Source: Anoplolepis gracilipes (taxonomy: Eukaryota; Arthropoda; Insecta; Hymenoptera; Formicidae). Taken from it: DNA of 64,000 bases. Numbering within the stretch: position 1 is the first letter of the stretch; the number at the start of each line of letters is the position of its first letter. The stretch is from the NCBI RefSeq assembly GCF_047496725.1, contig NC_132986.1, forward strand, positions 5,922,501 to 5,986,500, written 5' to 3'. Both the position numbers and the translations under genes were made by a program. Of the stretch, positions 1 through 10,600 are shown one piece after another. The notes under the pieces were generated by a model that did no database searches, was not told the origin of the DNA, and was given only the letters and a program-made list of their open reading frames with translations.

Positions 1-1557
1 GGTCGCATCCCCCCTTAAAGAGATCCAATTTGGATCTGTGCAACATTCGGGGATAAGTACGTGACGTAGGAAAATTTAGTCGAATTTGGTACCGAAAATT
101 GAAAAACAGATATTGTAATATCGCACGTATAAAGGCAGCTAAAATCGTCGATACGGATAAAATTCGATGTAATAATGGTCTAGCTAAAATTTGTTTGAAA
201 ATTCTAATTAAAACAAAATATTAAATTGTAAAAAAAGAAATATCTTTGAAGGGGATAAATATTATAAAATAAAGCGAAGTAATTAAAAAATAGAGATTAT
301 GTCATAGTTTAATAATTTGTCAAAAAATAATATAGATTCAAAATCGCATGTAACAAGAAGAATAATATATTCATCAATTATTCAATTTATTAGAAGTAAA
401 CTGTAGAATTAAATAATATAATTTAATTAATAAATTATATAAATATTATAATTATCCCAAACAATTTTTGTCAAACGGTTTTATCATATCATAATATATA
501 CACATATATTTATCACTATATACTTTTTCTAAAAATATTAAGCTATTTTTAAAAAGCCCAAATATATTCAATATATATGTAATATACATATATTAGGTTA
601 ATGTAAAATGTAATAACTTATATTTCGACATTACATGATAAATAAATATATATATATATATATCATATATACATATATACAATATATATGAACTTTCATA
701 CAAGTCTCAATTAATCATTGCGATTATCGTAATGATCGGATATTAAAGATTATGAAGAAGGAATGATTAATGTTAATTGTATGATTAAAACAAGATGAAT
801 ACTGACATATCTCTAAGATTATTTTTTTACTATGATTTTAAATAATATAATCAACATATTAACATTATTTGTAATCTAAATCATTTACAATTACATATTT
901 AAAGTTATCATGATTATTATGAGATAAAATAAACTTTTAGAAATTTTTCATTAGATTTTTATTCCTAAAATATTGATATAGAGAAGAATCGCGTATAAAT
1001 TATTAAATTATTAAATCTCTTGTAATAAAAAACTAATTATGAATCATTAGCCGTTAACTTTTTTCGCGGAAATAATAAAGGATCTTTATTATTAATTTTG
1101 TTGCGCTTCTTATTGTTTTTTTAATGCTAACATTATTCGATACGAGAATCTTAACTTTTTTTGGTTCTCATTCTCATGCGATATCATGATAAAACTATTT
1201 AATGATTTTCGGCTAAATATTTACAGATTAGATTTAGATATTGGAGATATCTCACCGATCATTCATTTCTTAATTCATTCTGTTCTTATCTGTATACTGC
1301 ATTTTTAAAGCATGATGCACCCGAATGAATAATACCGGATAAATATAGCGGAATCATTATTTATTTTTGCAATTTTTGTAAGTAATATGTGTTTGACGAG
1401 GTAGCAAAATGTCACACATTTTTACACTGACAATGAGTATGCAGATATTGTATTCGTGCGATTTTTCCAATAAAAAAATTATTTTTGTTGTCTTTAAGGA
1501 ATATTATCGAAATTTGCAATTGTTATTATCATTAAACATAAAATATTAAAAGCAGAA
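1..1557. other. AT-rich non-coding stretch
   Basis: No gene is seen in either strand. The stretch is very AT-rich, with a short (AT)n run near 644-663 and many poly-A/T runs. Bases 22-36 form a short near-palindrome around GATCCAA/TTGGATC, and 721-745 holds a weak ATCATT..AATGAT inverted repeat. Neither has a clear function. Confidence 0.6.
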
Positions 1558-1663
1558 AGTAATTTCTTCTTTTTATTATTATACATAATATTTTTCTATT
1601 TTATGTTTTTAAAAAAATAAAATAGAAAAATATTATGTATAATAATAAAAAGAAGAAATTACT
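1558..1663. repeat. perfect inverted repeat, 47-bp arms (hairpin)
   Basis: Bases 1558-1604 and 1617-1663 are exact reverse complements over 47 positions, separated by a 12-bp spacer (GTTTTTAAAAAA). A transcript of either strand would fold into an almost uninterrupted hairpin. The arms are AT-rich but not simple repeats; they contain TTTCTTC and ATACATAATA. The identity of the arms points to recent origin or gene conversion. It could be a foldback or MITE end-product, an hpRNA/siRNA source, or an assembly fold-over. The sequence alone cannot separate these. Confidence 0.85.
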
Positions 1664-1851
1664 TTATTATATATATATAAAAAATAGATATTTTAATATA
1701 TAATGTACTTTATTTTAATCTTACTAAGCAAATATGGAAAAAATATGGAAGATATAGAAAATTTTTAGATAAAAATTGTTTGATTCGAAGGGAGATATAA
1801 GATAATACTTGATTTGATGTTGAATAGTTATTTAAAGAACAACATTGAAGA

Positions 1852-2027
1852 TTATTTGAATCTTAATAAAATATTACATTACGTTTCGACCCTTGATTTG
1901 GGTCTTCGTCAGATGTACAAGTTGTATTTGACAACTTCGACATAATATTTTTTTTGTAGAACTTGTACATCTGAAGAAGACCCAAACTAAGGGTCGAAAC
2001 GTAATGTAATATTTTAGATTCAAATAA
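1852..2027. repeat. foldback element with hammerhead-like cores in both arms
   Basis: The left arm (1852-1923) and right arm (1960-2027) are reverse complements, with about three substitutions and one 4-nt insertion (TAAT, in the left arm). The loop is 36 bp. The right arm on the plus strand reads CTGAAGA (1971-1977), then GACCC with loop AAACTAA and GGGTC, then GAAAC (1996-2000). The left arm carries the equivalent on the minus strand (CTGACGA, 1906-1912; GAAA, 1884-1887). This order resembles the conserved core of hammerhead ribozymes, which are known in the terminal repeats of Penelope-like retroelements. An extra A sits between the first core box and stem II, and helix III would be only about 2 bp. 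The ribozyme reading is therefore tentative; the inverted repeat itself is clear. Confidence 0.75.
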
Positions 2028-2817
2028 ATATTCCTGGCCGGTCAGGTCGACGGTCAAGATTTTTTTCATTTTTTAAAAAATACTACTGGCGACTAGTAAT
2101 TTTTACCTCCTATTGAAGATTATCTTCAATTTTTTTTAAATAAAGGAAAATTTTTCCATTTTTAAATTGTATATTTTTATAGTTTACTATTCGAGAACTT
2201 GTCAAAATACTATAATAAAGATATAATAAATAATAATAATCTACGAAGCACGAAGACAGTTCACTTAATAGTGCGGTCACTAGACGCGTGTCAAAATTTT
2301 AGGAGAAGTGCTGTACAAATGACAACAGCTATGTACGAGCAATGCGTAATGATGGGCTCTCGTGTCCTAACGACCGTGTAGCAATGGGCTATCTCTTCTC
2401 GTTGCAAGCTAATTCTCGCGCGAATTGATTGATCTTTTTTAATTTCATATCTCAATAATTATTCTGAAAATCATAAAACGATATAGAACTATTTTATTCA
2501 GTTTGATCTACCTGTAGACGAGAGGTTTTTTACAAATTACTCGACACTATATATATATATATATATACATATATATATGTTAATTCAATGTTACCAAATG
2601 ACTTGACAATGTTACACGTTTAATGGCATCAATGAAAATAAAAATTAAATTAAACTAACGATAATTTTCCGTAAAATCCATTCTATCTGCGATCTGCGAT
2701 CGTTCACTAATATTTTCATTAAATTGTTTGAAAATCATCCAGTTGATGAACATTGCACCTTTGATCGAAATTATCTCAACTTTTTTTTTTTTTTTTTTTG
2801 AGGTGAAAATCTACGAA
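2028..2817. other. non-coding stretch with (AT)n and poly-T tract
   Basis: No supported gene. A moderately GC-richer patch lies at about 2230-2420. An (AT)n microsatellite lies at 2548-2580, and a run of about 19 T at 2781-2799 precedes the transposon relic. Confidence 0.5.
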
Positions 2818-3320
2818 GGGTGCGTTCCGATATTCACTGTAACTACTAGCAGTACTGCGAATGTCGTTCCGGTATACGCGCCAGTAAACTTTCAGTTTTC
2901 GGTTTTCGTGTTCATATGACGTCATAGATTTTGTCGTCATTTCCTGCTTTCATTACTGCGGCTCGCGAGGTGAGGCATTCGCAGCAGAAAGATGGCGGCG
3001 CCCGAAGAAATGTGTTTGATAGATGCAGAAGACAATAAAGAATACAAAATAATATTAATAAATTCGTTTTCTTCATCGTCTGATGATTCACTATCTGATT
3101 CCATTAAATATCTCGTGAACTCAGATATTATTGCAATTTTTATTGCTCCATTCATCATTGCCATATTAATAGGTTATATTTTCGACAACTATAATCGCAG
3201 TACTGCGGATATCGTTTCGTTATTGCAGCGCTATAACGCGTCCAAGCAGCAATAGTAATAACGGAACGATCTTCATAGCTCTACTGAGTAACGTGTTACA
3301 GTGAATACCGGAACGCACCT
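2818..3320 (+). mobile_element. non-autonomous DNA transposon (MITE-like) with 25-bp TIRs
   Basis: The ends are terminal inverted repeats. Bases 2819-2843 and the reverse complement of 3295-3319 match at 24 of 25 positions, starting GGTGCGTTCCG and ending TTCACTGTAAC. The trinucleotide GAA directly flanks both sides (2815-2817 and 3321-3323), as a 3-bp target duplication would. Related TCGTTCCG/TCGTTTCG motifs recur just inside both ends, for example near 2864, 3212 and 3262 (the last on the minus strand), and GCAGTACTGC occurs near both ends. Subterminal repeats like these often bind a transposase. A 3-bp duplication would fit PIF/Harbinger, but GAA is not the usual TWA target, so the superfamily is left open. 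The copy is about 503 bp, too short for a full transposase. Confidence 0.72.
2992..3255 (+). pseudogene. 87-codon frame inside the transposon relic, possibly a transposase remnant
   Basis: The frame begins at an ATG in good context (AAGATGG) and ends at TAG 3253-3255, wholly inside the inverted-repeat element. The predicted peptide starts MAAPEEMCLIDAEDNK. It has a serine/aspartate cluster around residues 26-36 (SSSSDDSLSDS) and then a hydrophobic run around residues 49-64 that could span a membrane. An acidic, serine-rich N-terminus is common in DNA-transposon transposases. No DDE catalytic triad, zinc finger or DNA-binding motif is present, so at most this is the start of an internally deleted transposase. 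I do not recognise it further, and it could be a chance frame. Confidence 0.3.
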
Positions 3321-4071
3321 GAAGTTAATTGATAAGATAACAGTATAAAACTAAGGTAAAACATATTTATATCGCGACGTAAGATTATACTGTCATGAGA
3401 TTTGGGCAACTAATTCCAATGTATTGATATCAAATATTCCTATAGTAAACAAAAAAAAATAATAAAATTCCATGTCTCATCAATAAATAAATAAAGAAAT
3501 CTCTTCTATTTATATATCCATGTTATTTTGAAATTAGACTATCAAGATATTTTTTTAATATATTTTCATAATTGAAAAAATAAGTCATTTGAAATTTTTA
3601 GTTATACATATAGTGATGATGTACACATTGACATTCATTCAAAATTCACCACTAATGCAAACATGTAAAAGTTAGCTCGTATGTACTTGAAAATTGCACA
3701 TATTAAGTACAAATCGTTATAATACGTATTCGCCTCTGCAGTATCATCGATCTTTACTTTCCAATCCATTCTTATATTTATTATATTGCGTAGGAAAAAA
3801 ATTAATATTAATTTTTGAATAACTCTGGACTCCCTTTGTTGTATTTATCATAGAATTGCTCTAATTTTTTTACTTTTAAGTAAAATGATGAATGAGAACG
3901 CATAATTCACGTTAACCGTTAATTGTTAAGGCAATCGCATAACCGTTTAATTGGGATGCGAGTATCGGGTTTTAGGCCAAGAGACTTTTCTGTCTCTCGT
4001 CTATTCATAGTCGTACTAGAACTAGATTCGAGGGTGCTGCTGATTTTGATCCGAAAGACAGAGAGAGAAAA

Positions 4072-4104
<33 letters not shown>

Positions 4105-4429
4105 AATCTCGTTCCAGCTCATATATGTATACAAGCTATCATTCCTTTTTGCTACGTTTGTTTCTAGTGAAGACATTCTTCATTTACATACTAATCCGCC
4201 GAGCAATTATACATAAAGATTATTCGCATTCAGCTTATTTTTTACATATGCGTTCAAAAAGAAAAAAAAACCGAAATTTTCAAAATGGTTTCTATTATAT
4301 TCACCCAATAAAACTTATTAAATTAGACAACAAATTTTTTTGCAACATTTAACGATTTTGTCATTTTATTTTGCTTGACAAAATTGTTATGTTCCTTTTG
4401 TTTTAAGAGTTTAAAAAGAGTTTAAAAAG
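3321..4429. other. AT-rich non-coding stretch with GA microsatellite
   Basis: No gene seen. A (GA)n tract with interspersed A runs occupies about 4059-4105; low-complexity serine/arginine/leucine frames over it are artefacts. The end of the stretch (4405-4428) repeats AGAGTTTAAAA twice in tandem. Confidence 0.55.
4059..4105. repeat. (GA)n microsatellite
   Basis: Imperfect GA dinucleotide tract ending in an uninterrupted run of about 12 GA units. Confidence 0.9.
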
Positions 4430-5516
4430 TCGCAGTGATTCATCACAAGAAGATTTAGAAATCTCCAATATATTTGATAGAATACCGTTATAAAGGCCGT
4501 CATATAATCTATAACGAAATTTTGGTTTTTGATTAATTAAATCTTGACCTTATACATATAATTTAAAATGGTAAATGTCAATAAATAATAACTATTGAGA
4601 AATATCAATAAATAATAACTATTGAGAAATTAACATTTTTTTACTTACGATTTCACTTGTAATGGGTATATTAAAAAAATGAACGAGTAAATGAATAACT
4701 GAATAGAATAAGGTTTCTCATAGAGTTCTATTTGATAAAAAATTTCAGACAGTTTTTACATTGTTTTCTGTAGCGAGCGTTGATGCGATCTCTGTACAAC
4801 AATGGTCAGCATTCGTGCAAGCTTGAATGACTAGTTTTTAAAACAGGTTGAACGCACAACGAGAGCCGCGTGCTAACCCTTTCATCAGCCGATCGCTCTG
4901 AGTTGCACGAGAGAGCAAATGAGTCAGCTATAATTCACTTTCTCGTCCTTGATCGTCCCGGAGAACTAAAAACTTTGTCTCGCAAGTTCCGGCTGCCGGC
5001 GAACGCAGATTTCGTGAGTCAAGGGCCCACAATCATAAAGGAAATAACTCGACGATCAGAACGATGTAACTAAAGTAGACTATGTCATCGAGATTATATA
5101 TTGATACAATAATGTTTCGATTTTAATTGACGGCCGAAATCATCATCGATCAATCATGTAATACGGATGTAGCGGAAAGATGATTATTAACAACGCAAAA
5201 ATTATTTATTCTAATGTAAAGTATATAAAATAATCAAGACTTTTGTTAGATTTGTATATTTAATGGATTTCCTGCTTTTTTTCTACCGGTACGAACCATA
5301 ATTTTAATAATTTTTTTATCAATTCAGAGAGATTTTTATTGTAATTAGAATGTCGAAGCAATCAGAAATAATATTGAAATTTTTAATTATAATAATATCA
5401 AAACTTGATTAGTCAAGAAAATTTTCGTTATAAGTCGGCCCATATGACGGCCCTTATAACGGTTCTACCAATTATATTAGAAATTTCTAAAATCTTCTCA
5501 CAATGAATCACTGCGA
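4430..5516. mobile_element. 1.1-kb element with long degenerate inverted-repeat ends
   Basis: Bases from 4430 rightwards and from 5516 leftwards are related as inverted repeats over roughly 110 bp. Both outer ends read TCGCAGTGATTCAT. They are followed by blocks with AGAAGATTTxAGAAAT, ACCGTTATAA, GGCCGTCATAT and TATAACGAAA in the same order, with scattered substitutions and small indels. Divergence suggests an old insertion. The middle (about 4760-5070) is GC-richer and has no recognisable transposase; a 67-codon frame there lacks known motifs. A target duplication is not evident. A non-autonomous DNA transposon or foldback element is the simplest reading. Confidence 0.6.
4578..4631. repeat. 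two-copy 27-bp tandem repeat
   Basis: Bases 4578-4604 and 4605-4631 are two copies of a 27-bp unit starting TCAATAAATAATAACT, differing only at the last base. It lies just inside the left arm of the inverted-repeat element. Confidence 0.85.
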
Positions 5517-8293
5517 TTTTATAGACTTATATGGAACACGTCAGTCCAAGGTGATGTTATTAATTAAACCGGCTAGAAATCATTTAATCGACAAGTTATA
5601 GCTCTCAAGATCATTAAATAATGCTTTTCTAATAGCTTGTTAAGCAGTGTCATCAGAAAAAAATTTCTTCTAAAATTATAGATAATTATAGAAATGAATG
5701 AAAAATAATAAAATAAGATAAGAAACAAGAAAGTATTATTTTTTTTACGACTATTTATTAATACCTTTATTATTTTTCTTATCAAGAACGCAGAAAACAA
5801 GAATTCTAACACAATAAAAATTTACTGAAAAAGAAAAAGATAGAAACTGACAAACGCTAAGTATGAGGAAAGAATTGAAATTCTTCCCCGTATTCATCAG
5901 TTTTCCGTAAAACAAATAACCTCCGGAAAATTGAGTCTTTAAATTAAAAAAATATAGTTCCTTCATTAAATCTATATTATAAACTTTAGTAACCTTAAAA
6001 CGTATTTTTTTCAATTAAATTTTTCACAGATTATACTAACTATATTTAATAACAATCATCGGCAATATTAATAAGATAATTATATTAATTTATAAGAGAA
6101 AGTTATAAAAATTAAAAATTAATTTTGAAGCGATATTAATATATTGATAACTGCATAAATGTGTTTATGGTTTAATACTTTTCGCATATTCGTAAATCAT
6201 CATAGATAGACGAAGGGAAATTTTCGGAGAAGTAATTTTTCTATGCATTTGGGATCGAGAAAACGATGCGTACACAGCTAGAAGCGTTCGAAAAGAACTC
6301 GGCAACAACAAACCCTGGACGAGCCGAAATTGTCGCTCACGTGCTAAATTTACGCGCCATCGCCTATCGGCATTTCGACGGTCGAGAGATCGAGAGATGC
6401 CATTCAAGTATTTTCAATTAAGTCGCTGCAAGAATGAAACCCTTGTAACGGATCAATCGTCATCATCCCTGCTTCCCGTAGCTGTGCGCACGGAAATGAA
6501 GCTGCGTATTCTACGAACGTTGGAAATTAGAAGAAACCTGAACGCGGCATGGCAACTGGATGACGAAGAAAAACGTGACGCAGAACGAATGCTTTTTCAT
6601 TGATATGCGTATATCGTAGAATTATCTGTTGTAGCATTCATTGTCCATTATCGGATTTGTTTTTATATAATATTTTTATACAACAACTATATTAAAAAAG
6701 TGTAAAAAAAAATAAAGATAAAAGAAGAATAAAAAAAAAGAGAAAGTAATGTAAAAAAGAATAAAATTCACGCAAAAAAGAAAAAAATAAGACACAGAAA
6801 AGGTTTAATAATATCATAAGGAACAAGAAAAAGATAAGACAGGAAATGACAGTTAAAAGAAAGGAAGAAAAGACAAACAAAGACTGATTTGCGAGGAGGA
6901 AAGGAAAGAAAGGCAGGCGAGGCGATGGAAAAGCACGCGTGAGCGAACATACGCGTATGAGCACGGTATATAATGTGCATTTCCATAATTTCTAATTAGT
7001 AATCAGTCGGTAGCTGTGTGCGCGCCTGTTTCGCCTTCACCTCATCAACTTCACGCCGTGCGCACAGGGAAAGAACTATTCGCCTAAGTACGCAGGTATA
7101 CATATACCTATGCACGTGTAGTTGGCGTGCGTGTACGCGTCACGTAGGCACGCAACGGCGACGGGGGCAATGCGGCGGCGAGTAAAAGACACGTGTGTGG
7201 GTGAACACGACGGTGGCGGCGCAGGCCATGCCTGACCAGCGTGTGCCACTTTCACTGGTTTGTATTTGGGTCATCGCATCCACTTCGCCTGCCCCTCTTG
7301 TCGCTCTTCTGGAGGGGTTGTTGGAAAGGATCCGATCGACGCGCCAGCTGTTCGTGCGCTGGGCTCGTAAAATATGTTCGCTGTCAAAATACAGCGAGCG
7401 AATCATCCTCCGATACGTCTTTCCGGACCAATGTGAACTGTCTTTCCCACCTGTTGCGTCGCATTGTCGCGATTACGCTCGTTGGAAAATGATCAAAGAA
7501 AATAAACTCTCCAATACGTGTGCAAGCTCTAATTTTTCTATTTTCATTTATATGATATCTTTACGAAACTGTTAATAACACTCGTCCTTCCGATCATCCA
7601 ATATTGATATAAAAAATTTATTAATTTATTAATTATTTTCTCATATTTTAATATTTATCTATCGAATCTTTTTTTTATATTATTTCTAAATTTGTCTTAA
7701 ATAGAAAAAAGATTTTTATACTTATTATTCGTAAGATCTATAATCGTAGTTTTATAAATTTTAGATGTTTTTTTTCGCACGACTCGAATTAATCTGACTC
7801 GGTGGAAGAAGTTAAATACACGCGCGTAGTTTGAATACTTTAAGCGAGCAACAACACTAAATGCACATTCGCTTCTCGCCTGAAAGACCGCACTTAAGTT
7901 ATCGTCAATTATGTAGTTACCTCGCGATGTGCGGCTAAGCACATTATGACGCTGTCCGACAGCATGCACGCTCGATTTGTTGTGACTCCGAGACGTTCTT
8001 TTCTCCGCTGTTAATTCGCTTACGCAAAAATCGATCGATGCGTATATAGTCGCATAATACACACACAGTTAAAACGCACGAATGCAATAATAATGCGATT
8101 GCGGCGTAACGTGCATTATTATTAACGCTTAGTGGCTCCATTGAAAGGGAATAGAGGACATAAATCTTTAATGATCGTGATTGGAAGCGCTCTTCATCTT
8201 TGCTCGCTTTAGATGCTGTTAGAGCCAGATCGCGAGAGAACGATCATAAATCTTGACGGCATCATAATTGCCATAAAGCGAATGCAGTGACAC

Positions 8294-8294
<1 letters not shown>
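5517..8294. other. non-coding stretch with two CpG-rich patches
   Basis: AT-rich up to about 6160. A GC-richer patch (6200-6600) holds an unassigned open frame, described separately. A second CpG-rich patch (about 6890-7500) has a possible TATAAT-like box at 6967 and a TCAGT initiator-like sequence at 7003, about 38 bp apart, which is longer than the usual 30 bp. A Blimp-1-like AGTGAAAGTG lies at 7247-7256 (minus strand). A third patch lies at 7790-8160. No gene is supported. Confidence 0.45.
6196..6603 (+). other. unassigned 135-residue open frame, possible exon
   Basis: The frame is open from just after a TAA (6193-6195) to TGA at 6601-6603. Its only useful ATG is at 6397, giving a 68-residue C-terminal part. 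That part is helical-looking and charged, with a stretch reading LEIRRNLNAAWQLDDEEKRD. Possible acceptor AGs lie near 6205 and 6230, but none has a strong pyrimidine tract. I recognise no family. The region is GC-richer than its surroundings, so stop codons are rare, and the opposite strand is also open over 6165-6407. It may be an exon of an unknown gene, a decayed gene, or chance. Confidence 0.2.

Positions 8295-8336
<42 letters not shown>
8295..8336. repeat. (AT)n microsatellite
   Basis: Uninterrupted TA dinucleotide run of about 20 units. Tyr-Ile repeats in frames across it are artefacts. Confidence 0.95.
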
Positions 8337-8341
<5 letters not shown>

Positions 8342-9532
8342 GCATTTGAGAAAAAAATGGATAACTGTTTTATATAATTTACATTGAGAAATCGCGCGAT
8401 TTTGAATTGAATCTACAATAAAATATTTTGCTTGCTCTAACATCCACGTTTGAATATCTATATTTTCGATCAGTTACGCAATTTGCTTTGTGCGGTCAAT
8501 CTCTCATTTATGCAAGCCGCATCAAACCGCATATTTAGCATTAAATGTGATTTATCTGATTCGCATGTTATTATTATATCGTAATGATATTGCAGTTATT
8601 ATATTTAAAGTTTAAAGTCAGATGTTAAATATTAATTTATTGATTTATTGATCAGGTTTTATATTCTCACAATTATCACAATTTCGTCAATTTAATCGTA
8701 AATTTTAATTAAGCCCAACATAGTCATAAGAACTGTCGTCGATACAATAAATGAATCAACTTTTGTAACTCGAAAATCTATACCATCTCTAATCAATATA
8801 GCCTGCTATATCGATAAATTGATAGATTGAATAAATAAATAAATTAACAACTTCGTGACTTTCTAACGGAACGTTTATCCGACTTCGAAAAAAATTTCTC
8901 CGTAATTGAACTGACAATATCTCCACGATCGCTACCTCCATTCACGCCTCATTGCCAATATATCAACGCGTTCATTACCCAGAAAAGCCGTGGGCCACCG
9001 ACTTTGCAGCCGGTGCACGACGAGAAATGCAGCGATTTGTATCGGTAAGTCTATGATGAATTTTCGAGACGTTCTATGTTCTCGATACTATATATCGCAC
9101 AAAAATCAAGTCTGCATTTTATTTAAAGTTATTCTCCTCAAAGTGATATTAAATATTCTTCATTAATAATATTTATATTAATCAGATCTCGGAGGTAACA
9201 ACAAAGAAAATATCAGTTTAAAAATAGATATGACAATATGCTAAAAGATATAATCCCTATTCTAACACACGAGGCTTACATTATAGCATTACTTTTTGAC
9301 GAATCCATGATGAGTGTCGGTACCTGCGTTATTTTCGTTGGCGAATGAGTGAAAGTATCGATATATACTTTGTTAAAAATTTAAACCGTCTCTACTTAGG
9401 ATACCAAAATCGTGGTACTACTACTCGCCGATGTCCTCTCCACGGTACGGTGATGCAGGCGGCGCAGAATCGTGTGGTTCTCCCATTTACCCAGTTCCTC
9501 TCGCTCGCTCGCTCGCTCGCGCACGAGCGTAC

Positions 9533-9558
9533 CTTGGTTATGTAACCAAGTGAAAGTG
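9533..9558 (+). promoter_or_regulatory. PAR-bZIP palindrome abutting a Blimp-1-like site
   Basis: Bases 9533-9550 form the inverted repeat CTTGGTTA-TG-TAACCAAG. Its centre, GTTATGTAAC (9537-9546), equals the known binding consensus of PAR-domain bZIP factors (Vrille, Pdp1, E4BP4 family). AGTGAAAGTG (9549-9558), the Blimp-1/PRDM1-type motif, overlaps its right edge. Binding is inferred from motif identity only. Confidence 0.35.
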
Positions 9559-9594
9559 GCACAAGCACCGCCGCCGAGTAGCGCGCGGGCAAAG

Positions 9595-9620
9595 CGACGA
9601 CGACGACGACGACGACGTCG
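9595..9620. repeat. (GAC)n trinucleotide repeat
   Basis: About seven GAC/CGA units in a CpG-rich patch. Confidence 0.9.
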
Positions 9621-10600
9621 ACCCGCGAACAGCCGCACCACATCCACCGTAATACATATACATATTTCTACTACCACTATTACTAGACTCCGACCATCCG
9701 ACCGATCGGAGATATGATATCGCTCATCGACCGGCGACGCGTCCTACCTTTTTAGAGATTACGTCACATCACAAAATCCATCCTGTTTATATCCTCATCG
9801 AGATATCCTTGTTGTCCTGTGTACTCTATGATATAATTGTCGCTTTTAAGTATAAATACAGTTACCTGTGAATACAGTTATATTTTATTTGCTTAGTATT
9901 TGAGTGTAAGGTTGAACACGTTTCACCCTGAACACTATATAGCAGTTTTAATTAAATGTCAGATTATACAACACACTACATGTTATAGATTAGTGTCAAC
10001 GTTAATTGAAAATGATATTGCCATATATTTTCACTCAAAATGCGATGCTTTGTCTATCGTTGCGGGTTATTTTCTAAATATTCATTTAAAATTTACAATA
10101 GGCGATTTTTTGTTGCCTATTTTTTATTTATAAAAGTAAAGAAAAAAAAACTTTCTTTTATATGATAGATCAATATACCTATATAAATAGAATGCTAAAG
10201 CAGGAAATGACGTAAGCTATTATGGAAACTAAAGGCATGCATATATTCGTGTCGATTCAATGTTTATGATGTTTGGATTCGTTTTAGATGTTTTCTTATT
10301 TATGAATCTATGTATAATGTCGTTAACACATCAACATGCTTTTCACTGCTAGCATAATTTCAATAACTCTCTTAAATTTAGTTTTCATTTCAAGCAATAT
10401 TTATGCACGCAATACATGATCCGTTTTATATCCGCAAAAATCATCACGTCTTAATTAATCAAAAACTTTTTGTAAAATCAAAATAAATCGATGCCAAATT
10501 ATCTGATGATTAAATTAAATTGGATGACCCTTTTCGTATAATTACTATAAAATTAATTTAAAATGCTTTGATAATAATATTGTCGTAAATATTATCAAGT

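Larger units (their letters stand above)
8337..10600. other. non-coding stretch with a CpG-rich patch at 9320-9740
   Basis: AT-rich at both ends. The central patch (9320-9740) is CpG-rich. It has a CTCG run (9500-9521), a (GAC)n run (9595-9620), two Blimp-1-like sites and a PAR-bZIP-type palindrome. A possible exon end with a consensus donor (GTAAGT at 9045) is described in the findings. No complete gene is seen. Confidence 0.45.

Noticed and set aside
7195..7575. 126-codon plus-strand frame in a CpG-rich patch
   Set aside because: No family motif, starts at a non-ATG codon, overlaps other frames on both strands, and has no splice signals.
8219..8443. 74-codon minus-strand frame with Tyr-Ile repeats
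   Set aside because: Its core is the translation of the (AT)n microsatellite.
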